Notes under the pieces: model-generated | What the model was told of the DNA's origin: nothing | Database searches by the model: none | What the model saw: only the letters and a program-made list of their open reading frames with translations | Shown: positions 1 to 7,882 of the stretch, piece after piece | How the letters are laid out: the number at the start of each line of letters is the position of its first letter | Position numbering within the stretch: the stretch's first letter is position 1 | From: Desulfobacterales bacterium | Lineage (GTDB): Bacteria > Desulfobacterota > Desulfobacteria > Desulfobacterales > Desulfosalsimonadaceae | Direction of reading: 5' to 3' | Length of the DNA stretch: 36,959 nt | Assembly: GCA_018399235.1 (NCBI GenBank) | Contig: JAGYOX010000015.1 | Span: 1 to 36,959 of the forward strand | Made by a program: the position numbers and the translations under genes

Positions 1-1187
1 TTGTTATAATAAAATAATTGATCCATTCCATCGGATATGTCCCGTGCGCTCCACTGCAAATCAACCTCGGATAGGTTCTTGCTTGTTCCGTTTTCACTTT
101 TGATTTGGACGAATTCATCTATATTTTCAATAAAGACGTCAACTAGCTGGGGATCAAAACTCTCTCCCCGTTCGTTTTTGATGATATCGCGGGCGATCTC
201 AACCGGGTAAGGAGTCTTATAAGGACGGTTGGAGGTCAGGGCATCAAATACATCCAACAACCCCACAATCCGCCCGTAAATTGGAATTTCGGTTTTTTGC
301 AAGCCTTTTGGATAGCCTTTGCCATTCCACTTTTCGTGATGGGTAAGGGCAATGTCGTGGGCAATTTTGAGCACTTCTGCCCGGGCATTTGAAAGGATTG
401 ACGCCCCGATGGTGGTATGGGTTTTAATGGTTTCAAACTCCTGCTTGGTCAGTCGGTCGGGTTTTAAGAGGATTCTATCCGGTATGCCGATCTTGCCGAT
501 ATCATGCATGGGGGCGGCATATTTGATATTCTGGACCATTCGCTTTTCCAGACCGCATTTTTCGGCAAGCAAAGCACAATATTGGCTCATCCGGAGTATA
601 TGATCGCCGGTATCCTCGTCTTTGAATTCCGCAGCTAACGCCAGTCGGTTGATGGTGTCCAAATAGGCGGATTTCAGTTCATGATGGGTATTTTTTAAGT
701 CTGAAAGGGTGGTGTTAAGATCTTGGGCATATTTCGCAAGTTTCCGGTTGCTATTTTGGAGTTCACGGTTGATCCGGTCCCGCTCGAGCAACAGGAAGCG
801 TTCACGGAGGACACGCTTGAATCTTAGCAAGATCTCCTTGTTGCTGATCGGTTTATAAATAAAATCGCTGGCTCCCTCTGCAATCAGGGTCTCATAGGTG
901 AAGTCTTCAACATACCCCGTAATAACAATAAAGTCGGTGTTTGTAATTTCCCTACCCTTTTTTAGCAGATCTACACCGCTCAATCCAGGCATGCTGATAT
1001 CGGTTATTACGACATCAATCGGCTTGGTTTGAATTATTTCCAGGGCGGTTTCTCCATCCTCTGCTGTTAAACATTGGTAACCCTCTTTGGTAAACAGGAG
1101 TTCCATCATTTCACGGATGGGCTGTTCATCATCCACAACCAGAACAGTAGCCGTTCTATTAGTATTTTCGGGATTTTGTAAAAGCAT
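1..1187 (-). CDS. Response regulator with HD-GYP domain (partial, C-terminal end outside window)
   Basis: This is a cytoplasmic two-component output protein, expected to hydrolyse cyclic di-GMP when phosphorylated. I translated 395 codons from the ATG at 1187; the frame is still open at base 1, so the extreme C terminus is missing. Residues 12-130 form a receiver domain with acidic pocket D19/D20, phospho-acceptor D63 (ITDISMPG) and K112 (YKP). A helical linker follows (about 130-175). The HD-GYP domain has H228-D229 in HDIGKIG and HHEKWNGKGYP at 283-293, so the catalytic signature is complete. It lies 30 bp downstream of the histidine kinase gene, its likely partner. I see no clear ribosome binding site before the ATG, so translation may depend on coupling to the kinase gene. 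The phosphodiesterase activity is inferred from family membership. Confidence 0.9.
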   Translation of the reverse strand, partial: MLLQNPENTNRTATVLVVDDEQPIREMMELLFTKEGYQCLTAEDGETALEIIQTKPIDVVITDISMPGLSGVDLLKKGREITNTDFIVITGYVEDFTYETLIAEGASDFIYKPISNKEILLRFKRVLRERFLLLERDRINRELQNSNRKLAKYAQDLNTTLSDLKNTHHELKSAYLDTINRLALAAEFKDEDTGDHILRMSQYCALLAEKCGLEKRMVQNIKYAAPMHDIGKIGIPDRILLKPDRLTKQEFETIKTHTTIGASILSNARAEVLKIAHDIALTHHEKWNGKGYPKGLQKTEIPIYGRIVGLLDVFDALTSNRPYKTPYPVEIARDIIKNERGESFDPQLVDVFIENIDEFVQIKSENGTSKNLSEVDLQWSARDISDGMDQLFYYN

Positions 1188-1217
1188 TTGGTTGTTTAGT
1201 GAAACCGGATAAGGTTT

Positions 1218-2795
1218 CTATAATGATGTAGTTGATGCCTCGTTTTTCGATTCTTCCGGCAGATAAACGGAAACCGTTGTTCCCTTGTCTATCTCACTTT
1301 CAACAAATATTTCTCCCCCGTATTTTTTGGCGATCCGATGAGATATGGAGAGCCCGAGGCCTTTGCCTGTTTCTGCTTTGCTTGTGAAAAACGGGTCGAA
1401 TATTCTGCCTACAACTCCCGGCTCAATCCCGCATCCGGAATCGGTGATCGATATGCAGGCATACCGGGCGTATGGCAGGAAAGCAGTTTTATCCTGATTG
1501 GCGGGATCAATCTTTGCCGGGCCCACCGACACCGTTATACTGCCGGCGCCTCCTTTGGTCATAATTGCATCACTGGCATTGGCCAACAGATTGAATACCA
1601 TCTGTTGAATCTGATCGGGATCGACGAGCACGCTCGGACAGGCGTGCATTACGTTCATGGTCAGTTTGACTTTTCTCGACATCGATGCCTTAAATACCCG
1701 GGTCGCACCATCCACAACATCAGAGAGGTTAATCGGCATGAGCTGTCTGTTCCTATCGCTGCGCGTGTATTCCTGGATGCGCTGGATCATTTTTTTGGCC
1801 CTATTCGCAGAATCCAGAGCTTTTTCCAGGTAATTGCGACAGCGCTCATCTTTTTCCATGCGCATTAGGGCCATATCTATATAGCCGATCAAAGGAAACA
1901 AAATGTTGTTGAAGTTATGGGCGAATCCACCGGCAAGGGTGCCCAGGGCCTCCATCTTTTGTGTATAAAAAAGCTGGTTTTCCAGGTTCTGCCGTTCTTT
2001 TTCAGCCTCAACCCGCTCGGTGATATCATGACAAATGCCTCTGAAACCGACGACCTCTTTATTTTTGTCCAGGATCGGTGAAACCGAGGTCTCCACATAG
2101 CATTCCGTGCCATCTTTTCTGACAAGTTTCCAGTCAAAGGCTTTGGTCGGCTTCTGGGTTCGAAAAACTTTATTGAAGGTTTCATATATTACTTCAATAT
2201 ATTCCGGATCGGTAAGTTTTTTATAGCTCATGCCCGTCAGTTCATCTTCTAAGTATCCCAGTATTCGGCTCAATGACGGGTTGAAAAATGTTATATGGCC
2301 CCCGCGATCCACCTCATAATAGCCTTCTTCAATGGTTCTCAGGATGCTACGATATTTTTGTTCGCTTTTTTGAAGTTTTCGTTCGGTTTTTATTTGGTCG
2401 GTAATATCTTTGCCAAAACCCGCTACGGCGAAGGGAGCGCCTGTATCGTCATAAAGCAAAATGCTGTTATATTCATAAACCCGCTCCTCGCCCTGTTCCG
2501 TTAAAATGCTGAGCAGGCCGCTCGCTTTCTCATTCGTTAGGATATGTTGCAGGTAGTCATTGAATATATCCCTGTATTGCTCGGGCATGATCTCTTTTAT
2601 TTTTGCTCCGATCCTGAATTTGGGATCGGGGAATCCTTCGGCCTTATACCAGGATCTATTAATATCCGTTATGGTGCCTTCCAGGTCGTGCAGCCAAAGA
2701 TACTGCGGTAGGTTGTCTATAATATAGCGGAGCTGGTCTTTATTAAAATCATTAAAAGTCGGGGATTTTGTTTGAAAATGACGGGTTTCGGGCAT
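1218..2795 (-). CDS. Soluble PAS-PAS sensor histidine kinase
   Basis: This 525-residue kinase has no signal peptide or membrane segment, so it should sense a cytoplasmic cue. Domains in order are PAS/PAC 1 (about 22-135, ending GFGKDITDQ), PAS/PAC 2 (about 145-262, ending GICHDITERVEAE), a short coiled linker, a HisKA domain with phospho-accepting H293 in LAGGFAHNFNNIL, and a HATPase domain. The HATPase has an N box (FNLLANASDA, 400-409), a G1 box (DSGCGI, 452-457), an F box (FDPFFT, 466-471) and a G2 box (GKGLGLSI). The H-box type (AHNFNN) is common in delta-proteobacterial kinases. It is transcribed with the HD-GYP regulator, the probable phosphate acceptor. The ligand of the PAS domains cannot be read from sequence. 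The stop codon is TAG, and the reading frame continues open from there into the regulator's ATG. Confidence 0.93.
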   Translation of the reverse strand: MPETRHFQTKSPTFNDFNKDQLRYIIDNLPQYLWLHDLEGTITDINRSWYKAEGFPDPKFRIGAKIKEIMPEQYRDIFNDYLQHILTNEKASGLLSILTEQGEERVYEYNSILLYDDTGAPFAVAGFGKDITDQIKTERKLQKSEQKYRSILRTIEEGYYEVDRGGHITFFNPSLSRILGYLEDELTGMSYKKLTDPEYIEVIYETFNKVFRTQKPTKAFDWKLVRKDGTECYVETSVSPILDKNKEVVGFRGICHDITERVEAEKERQNLENQLFYTQKMEALGTLAGGFAHNFNNILFPLIGYIDMALMRMEKDERCRNYLEKALDSANRAKKMIQRIQEYTRSDRNRQLMPINLSDVVDGATRVFKASMSRKVKLTMNVMHACPSVLVDPDQIQQMVFNLLANASDAIMTKGGAGSITVSVGPAKIDPANQDKTAFLPYARYACISITDSGCGIEPGVVGRIFDPFFTSKAETGKGLGLSISHRIAKKYGGEIFVESEIDKGTTVSVYLPEESKNEASTTSL

Positions 2796-2842
2796 GAAAT
2801 AAATCTCTTTGGGAGTTTAAGCCGTTTGTTATTATTTTTTTA

Positions 2843-2870
2843 CTTATATCATAGATTTGTCGGTTTTCAA
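2843..2870 (-). promoter_or_regulatory. Candidate sigma-70 promoter for the kinase/regulator operon
   Basis: Read on the minus strand there is TTGAAA (2865-2870), a 16-bp spacer and TATAAG (2843-2848), each five of six to consensus. It lies about 47 bp upstream of the kinase ATG, inside the AT-rich divergent spacer. It has been identified by eye only. Confidence 0.45.
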
Positions 2871-2904
2871 AATTTTTATCAGTGATTTGCGTTATCCGGC
2901 GATA

Positions 2905-2933
2905 TTGAAAATTCTGTTTTAGCGTTTTATTAT
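2905..2933 (+). promoter_or_regulatory. Candidate sigma-70 promoter for hrpA
   Basis: TTGAAA (2905-2910), a 17-bp spacer and TATTAT (2928-2933) make a near-consensus promoter. Transcription would begin near 2940, leaving about 44 nt before the ATG at 2984. This supports 2984 rather than the in-frame TTG at 2948 as the hrpA start. Confidence 0.5.
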
Positions 2934-2983
2934 CATAAATTGAGATATTGTTATCTAAAACCAGTAATAAATTAACAACAAGT

Positions 2984-5900
2984 ATGAACAATAGCCCTGA
3001 TCCTGCTCAAAAAATAGAAAAAATAGAATCCCTGCTGCCTGAGGCGATGCACGCGGAGCGGCATGCCGTGCGGCGCGAGATCAAGCGGTTCAAGCGGAAG
3101 AGGGGGGGCTTCATAAATGGAGGCAAGACGATAAATAACTTAACGAAGCTGGAAAATCGGCTTCAAAAATCCATTCAGCGCAAAGCCCGCCGGGAAAAAA
3201 ATAGACCCGCGCCTTCATGCCCTGAAAATCTGCCGATCACTGGGAAAAAGGATGACATCATTTCAGCTATCACCCGTCATCAGGTGATTATCGTATCCGG
3301 AGAAACCGGCTCTGGTAAAACCACACAGCTGCCGAAACTATGCTTGGCTGCCGGCCGTGGTGTGGAAGGTATCATCGGCTGCACGCAGCCGAGGCGGATA
3401 GCCGCTGTCACCGTTGCCAATCGGATTGCCGAAGAACTCGGCGAATCGATCGGTGAATCCGTCGGCTACCAGATCCGGTTCCAGGATCAGTTTAACAGGG
3501 AGGACGGCTTTATCAAGATAATGACCGACGGGATTCTGCTGGCTGAGACCCAGGGGGATAAGTATTTAAACGAATATGATACGATCATCGTGGATGAAGC
3601 GCATGAACGCAGCTTAAACATCGACTTTTTATTGGGGATCCTCAAAAACCTCATAAAAATACGCAAGGATTTGAAGCTCATCATCACTTCAGCCACCATT
3701 GATACGGAAAAATTTTCAAAAGCCTTTGGTGACGCCCCGGTCATTGAAGTCTCCGGGCGGACATACCCGGTGACCGTTCGGTATGCCGAATCGGATATGG
3801 ATCAATCCGCTGACGAACTGACTTATGTAGAAAAAGCGATTGATGCCGTAGATGCGATAATCACGGGGAAAAAACCGGGCGATATCCTGGTATTTATGCC
3901 CACGGAGCAGGATATCCGTGAGACCTGTGAAATTCTTGAGGGACGCCAATACCGACACACCACTATTCTTCCGCTTTACGCCCGGCTGCCGGCGGCCGGT
4001 CAGATGCGGGTATTCAAATCAATTGCTGGAAAAAAAATCGTGGTCGCCACCAATGTGGCGGAAACCTCCATCACCGTGCCGGGCATTCGGTATGTCATTG
4101 ATAGCGGGTTGGCCCGCATTTCTCAGTATGAACCCCGGTCCAGAACCACATCGCTTCCTATTTCGCCGATATCGAAAAGCAGTGCGGACCAGCGCAAAGG
4201 GCGTTGCGGCCGGGTTGAGGACGGGGTCTGTATCCGTCTCTTCTCCGAGCTTGACTTTGAATCAAGGCCGCTTTTTACGGCGCCGGAAATCCAGCGGTCC
4301 AATTTATCCGAAGTCATTCTTCGCATGATCTCACTAAATTTAGGGGATATCCAATATTTCCCGTTCATTGATCCCCCGCCGGTAAAGCAGATAAAGGACG
4401 GCTTTGACCTGCTTTACGAATTGGGGGCAATCGAGCCGGCTTCCGGTAAAAGTAATCAGAAGCCCCGAAGGAAAACGCAGCCCCGTCTCACGCGCCGGGG
4501 CCGGATGATGGCAGGGATCCCTCTGGATCCCCGTCTTTCAAGGATGCTGATCGAGGCGGCGGAGCAGGGATGCCTGGAAGAAGTGGTCGTGATCGTATCG
4601 GCACTTACTACCATTGATCCCCGGGAGCGGCCGGCGGGGGCTGAAAAAACCGCCGAGGCCGCCCATAACCGCTTTAAGGATCCATCTTCGGATTTTATCA
4701 CCTGGATCAATATCTGGCGGGCCTGTTTCGGTGAGCCGGCAATGGAGCGGGCCTTTGTCCGGGCAAGGGATCTCAAGCAGTTCTGCCGGGAGAATTTCTT
4801 CTCATTCAAGCGGATGCGGGAATGGCAGGATGTGCATGAGCAGGTTACGGCGACTCTACACGAGGCGGGGGTCCGCTCCAAAGTTATGAATTCAATTGAA
4901 AAAACGGATCCTGAGGATGAGAATTTTTCTCCCCGTTACGCCGCCATCCATAAAGCCATTTTAAGCGGATTTTTATCCAATATTGCGGTGAAAAAGGAAA
5001 AAAATATATACCAGGCGGCAAAAAACCGGGAAATGATGATATTCCCGGGCTCAGGGGTGTTTAACAGGGGTGCCGGCTGGATCGTCTCTGCGGAGATGGT
5101 GGAGACGTCAAGGCTGTTCGGCCGAAACGTCGCCAACATTGATTTCGAATGGCTTGAGCCTGTCGGCGCCTCGCTTTGTCGGTATACCTACCTCAATCCC
5201 CGGTGGTCAATAAAAAGGGAGGCGGTTGTTGCCGATGAGCAGGTCAGCCTTTTCGGCCTGATTATCGAGCCTGGGCGGCCCAAACTTTACGGGCCGATTG
5301 ATCCAAAAGGCGCCGCCGATATATTTATTCGGGAGGCATTGATTGGCGGCCGGGTTAAAACCGAGATGCCCTTTATGCAGCACAACCGGTCACAGGTCGA
5401 ATCCGTTCGGGATATGGAAAACCGGTTTCGCAGACGCGACCTGTTGGTTGACGAGGCGGAAATGATGGAATTTTACCGCCAGCGGCTGGAAAATGTCTAT
5501 GATATGGCAGGGCTTAAGAAACGAATCAAAAAAATGGGGTCTGACCGGTTTCTTCGGATGGATAAGTCGGATCTGTTAAACTATCAGCCGGATGATGAAG
5601 CGCTGAATCGTTTTCCGGATGCCATTTCTCTTGGCGAATCCCGGTATGAATGTAACTACCGTTTTGATCCGGGGGCTTCTGCCGACGGGGTGACGGTCAA
5701 ACTGCCTGCATCTTCGGTATCCGCCGTTTCCCGGGCGGCCACGGACTGGATCGTACCGGGTTTGCTTGAAGAAAAAATTGCGGGATTGCTTCGGGCATTG
5801 CCAAAAACCCATCGCAAGCAGTTGGTTCCCATAAAAGATACGGTCCGCCTGATTATGAAAGAGATGCCCATGTATCAGGGTTCCCTTCTTGCCACGTTGA

Positions 5901-6994
5901 GCCGGTTTATCTATGAACGGTTTGGTATGGATATTCCGGTGGCCGAGTGGCGGGAAGATGAGCTGCCGGATCATTTGCGCCTGCGATTCGCCATTACCGA
6001 CGCGGACGGCAAGGAAATCGCCGCCGGTCGGGATAAACAGGCACTTTTGGCCTGTGCACCGGAGAACGTCGATGTGGATGGGCTTGCCGCAGAAAGAAAA
6101 CGATGGGAGAAAACCGGCGTGACAGCGTGGGAGATCCCGGACCTTCCGCCTTCAATAGAAATTACGGGAAGCGGGAAAAAAGGTTTCCCGGTCTATCCGG
6201 CCCTGGTGCCGGCAGGAGACGGGGTTGATCTTAGGATCTTTCAGGATGCCAGTGCCGCTATTGAGTCCCATAAGGCAGGGGTCGCCCGACTTTTCCGCAT
6301 TTATTTTGCGAAAGATCTGAAATTTTTAAAAAAAACCGTGGCCCTGCCGTCAACCGCCAAGGAGCCGGCCAAATATTTCGGCGGGCATGAGGCGGTTGAA
6401 AAACAAATGGTGGATCGTGTAATTAGCGACCTGTTTTATCGTGATATCCGGACTGAAACCGATTTCAAAGAACATGCCGCCGCTCAAATGGATAAACTGC
6501 TGCCCGCCGGCCGAGCGTTGGTGGAAAAAGTGGTGCCGGTCATTGAAACTTATGCCCGAACGCGCGTATTGATATACAAATTTGAATCCGGCCATTCGGC
6601 CAAACCCCTTGTACTGACATTTCTATCCGGGCTGCGGCGGGCGCTCAATCGGTTGCTACCGGAAAATTTTATCGAAATTTACAGCCAAGACCGCCTGGGG
6701 AATCTTCCCAGATACCTCAAGGCAATACAACGCCGGGCGGAGCGCGGGGTGATGGACCTTGATAAGGACCAGAAAAAGGCCGAACAGGTAAAACCTTTCA
6801 AGGATCAGTTAAACGGGTTTTTAAACGGTTTGGATGCGGCCACATCGGATGAAAAAAGGGATGCCATAGAGGAGTTTTTCTGGATGATCGAAGAGTTCAA
6901 GGTCTCGTTGTTTGCCCAGGAGCTTAAGACCCCGTATCCGGTTTCAGTCAAGAGGCTCAGAAGCAAGGCCGAACAGATCCGGCGGATGGTATGA
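2984..6994 (+). CDS. hrpA: ATP-dependent RNA helicase HrpA
   Basis: This is a DEAH-box RNA helicase of 1336 residues, close to the roughly 1300 of E. coli HrpA, which acts on RNA and stalled ribosomes in the cytoplasm. A basic N-terminal stretch (lysine/arginine-rich, about 30-75) precedes the helicase core. The core has Walker A GETGSGKTT (106-114), DEAH at 204-207 followed by ERS, motif III SAT, and motif VI QRKGRCGR (from residue 403). Helicase-associated and OB-fold-like regions follow, then a long C-terminal DUF3418-type region (second half of the protein), the mark of HrpA as opposed to the shorter HrpB. I chose the ATG at 2984 because a good promoter sits 50 bp upstream; the TTG at 2948 would leave almost no leader. 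The stop codon overlaps the next gene's ATG. Confidence 0.95.
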   Translation: MNNSPDPAQKIEKIESLLPEAMHAERHAVRREIKRFKRKRGGFINGGKTINNLTKLENRLQKSIQRKARREKNRPAPSCPENLPITGKKDDIISAITRHQVIIVSGETGSGKTTQLPKLCLAAGRGVEGIIGCTQPRRIAAVTVANRIAEELGESIGESVGYQIRFQDQFNREDGFIKIMTDGILLAETQGDKYLNEYDTIIVDEAHERSLNIDFLLGILKNLIKIRKDLKLIITSATIDTEKFSKAFGDAPVIEVSGRTYPVTVRYAESDMDQSADELTYVEKAIDAVDAIITGKKPGDILVFMPTEQDIRETCEILEGRQYRHTTILPLYARLPAAGQMRVFKSIAGKKIVVATNVAETSITVPGIRYVIDSGLARISQYEPRSRTTSLPISPISKSSADQRKGRCGRVEDGVCIRLFSELDFESRPLFTAPEIQRSNLSEVILRMISLNLGDIQYFPFIDPPPVKQIKDGFDLLYELGAIEPASGKSNQKPRRKTQPRLTRRGRMMAGIPLDPRLSRMLIEAAEQGCLEEVVVIVSALTTIDPRERPAGAEKTAEAAHNRFKDPSSDFITWINIWRACFGEPAMERAFVRARDLKQFCRENFFSFKRMREWQDVHEQVTATLHEAGVRSKVMNSIEKTDPEDENFSPRYAAIHKAILSGFLSNIAVKKEKNIYQAAKNREMMIFPGSGVFNRGAGWIVSAEMVETSRLFGRNVANIDFEWLEPVGASLCRYTYLNPRWSIKREAVVADEQVSLFGLIIEPGRPKLYGPIDPKGAADIFIREALIGGRVKTEMPFMQHNRSQVESVRDMENRFRRRDLLVDEAEMMEFYRQRLENVYDMAGLKKRIKKMGSDRFLRMDKSDLLNYQPDDEALNRFPDAISLGESRYECNYRFDPGASADGVTVKLPASSVSAVSRAATDWIVPGLLEEKIAGLLRALPKTHRKQLVPIKDTVRLIMKEMPMYQGSLLATLSRFIYERFGMDIPVAEWREDELPDHLRLRFAITDADGKEIAAGRDKQALLACAPENVDVDGLAAERKRWEKTGVTAWEIPDLPPSIEITGSGKKGFPVYPALVPAGDGVDLRIFQDASAAIESHKAGVARLFRIYFAKDLKFLKKTVALPSTAKEPAKYFGGHEAVEKQMVDRVISDLFYRDIRTETDFKEHAAAQMDKLLPAGRALVEKVVPVIETYARTRVLIYKFESGHSAKPLVLTFLSGLRRALNRLLPENFIEIYSQDRLGNLPRYLKAIQRRAERGVMDLDKDQKKAEQVKPFKDQLNGFLNGLDAATSDEKRDAIEEFFWMIEEFKVSLFAQELKTPYPVSVKRLRSKAEQIRRMV

Positions 6995-7854
6995 GCAGGG
7001 CGGATAAAGCGCCTGAGGCATTCAGGGAAACTCCGCTTGTCAGCGTCATTATCCCCACGTACAATCGGGCCTGGGCTGTGGGAAAAGCCATTGACTCCGT
7101 GTTAGTACAGGACTATCCGAATTTCGAACTGATTGTTATTGACGATGGGTCTACGGATGCCACTCAGGAGATGCTTTTGTTCTATAAAGATGCCATTGTT
7201 TCGATCCGTCAGGCTAACAGGGGGGTCAGTGCCGCTCGAAACCGGGGTATTACCGAAGCTTCCGGGCAGTTGATCGCTTTTTTGGATTCGGATGACTATT
7301 GGGAGCCGCAAAAGCTCGCTACCCAGGTGGCGTTTTTCAATTCCCATCCGGATGCGGTGATCTGCCAGACCGAAGAAATCTGGATCAGAAACGGCCGGCG
7401 GGTAAATCCCGGCAGGCGGCACCAAAAAAGGGCGGGCATGATCTTTATCCCTTCCCTTGACTTGTGTCTGGTCAGCCCTTCGGCCGTGATGGTCAAAAAA
7501 CGCCTGTTCACCGAAATGGGCGGATTTGATGAGAACCTGCCGGCATGTGAGGATTATGATTTGTGGCTCCGGGTGAGCTGTAGATATCCGGTCCATCTGA
7601 TCAATCGCCCATTAACGGTAAAACGTGGCGGGCACCCGGATCAATTGTCCCGCAGACCCGGGATGGACAAGTATCGGATCGCTTCAATTGAAAAGTTGTT
7701 GGCAGAGCAAGCGCTTTCGGAAGATCTATACCGCGCCGCCGTCACGGTTTTGAAATCCAAATGCGATATCTATGCCACCGGCTGCCTGAAACGGGGAAAA
7801 ACCGCCGAAGCCGCTTACTACTCACAGCTTTCACGAAGGTATGGCCGATTCTGA
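6991..7854 (+). CDS. Family 2 glycosyltransferase (GT-A fold)
   Basis: This 287-residue enzyme should transfer a sugar from a nucleotide-sugar donor to an unknown acceptor at the cytoplasmic face of the membrane. It shows the GT2 N-terminal signature VSVIIPTYNRA, nucleotide-binding DDGS (51-54), the metal-binding DSDD (99-102, in FLDSDDYWEP) and the acidic pair E187-D188 in CEDYDLWLR, where the catalytic base lies in this family. There is no membrane segment. Its ATG overlaps the hrpA stop in an ATGA arrangement, so it is likely translated by coupling with hrpA. That partner is functionally unexpected, and no other polysaccharide genes are nearby. The acceptor and product are unknown. It converges with the next gene across 28 bp. 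Confidence 0.88.
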   Translation: MSRADKAPEAFRETPLVSVIIPTYNRAWAVGKAIDSVLVQDYPNFELIVIDDGSTDATQEMLLFYKDAIVSIRQANRGVSAARNRGITEASGQLIAFLDSDDYWEPQKLATQVAFFNSHPDAVICQTEEIWIRNGRRVNPGRRHQKRAGMIFIPSLDLCLVSPSAVMVKKRLFTEMGGFDENLPACEDYDLWLRVSCRYPVHLINRPLTVKRGGHPDQLSRRPGMDKYRIASIEKLLAEQALSEDLYRAAVTVLKSKCDIYATGCLKRGKTAEAAYYSQLSRRYGRF

Positions 7855-7882
7855 ATGATTTCTATGCTGATAGTATCAAGAA

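Noticed and set aside
1338-1868. A 176-codon open frame on the plus strand opposite the histidine kinase
   Set aside because: It lies wholly inside the kinase gene on the opposite strand, has no recognisable domain and no ribosome site, and is best explained as an antisense shadow.
2948-2983. TTG codon at 2948 as the hrpA start
   Set aside because: A near-consensus promoter (2905-2933) would leave a leader of only about 8 nt, and the extra 12 residues are not typical. The ATG at 2984 fits better.
7855-7882. Small TGATA/TATCA stem between the converging glycosyltransferase and CoA-transferase genes
   Set aside because: The stem has only five pairs and almost no loop, and no T tract follows on either strand.
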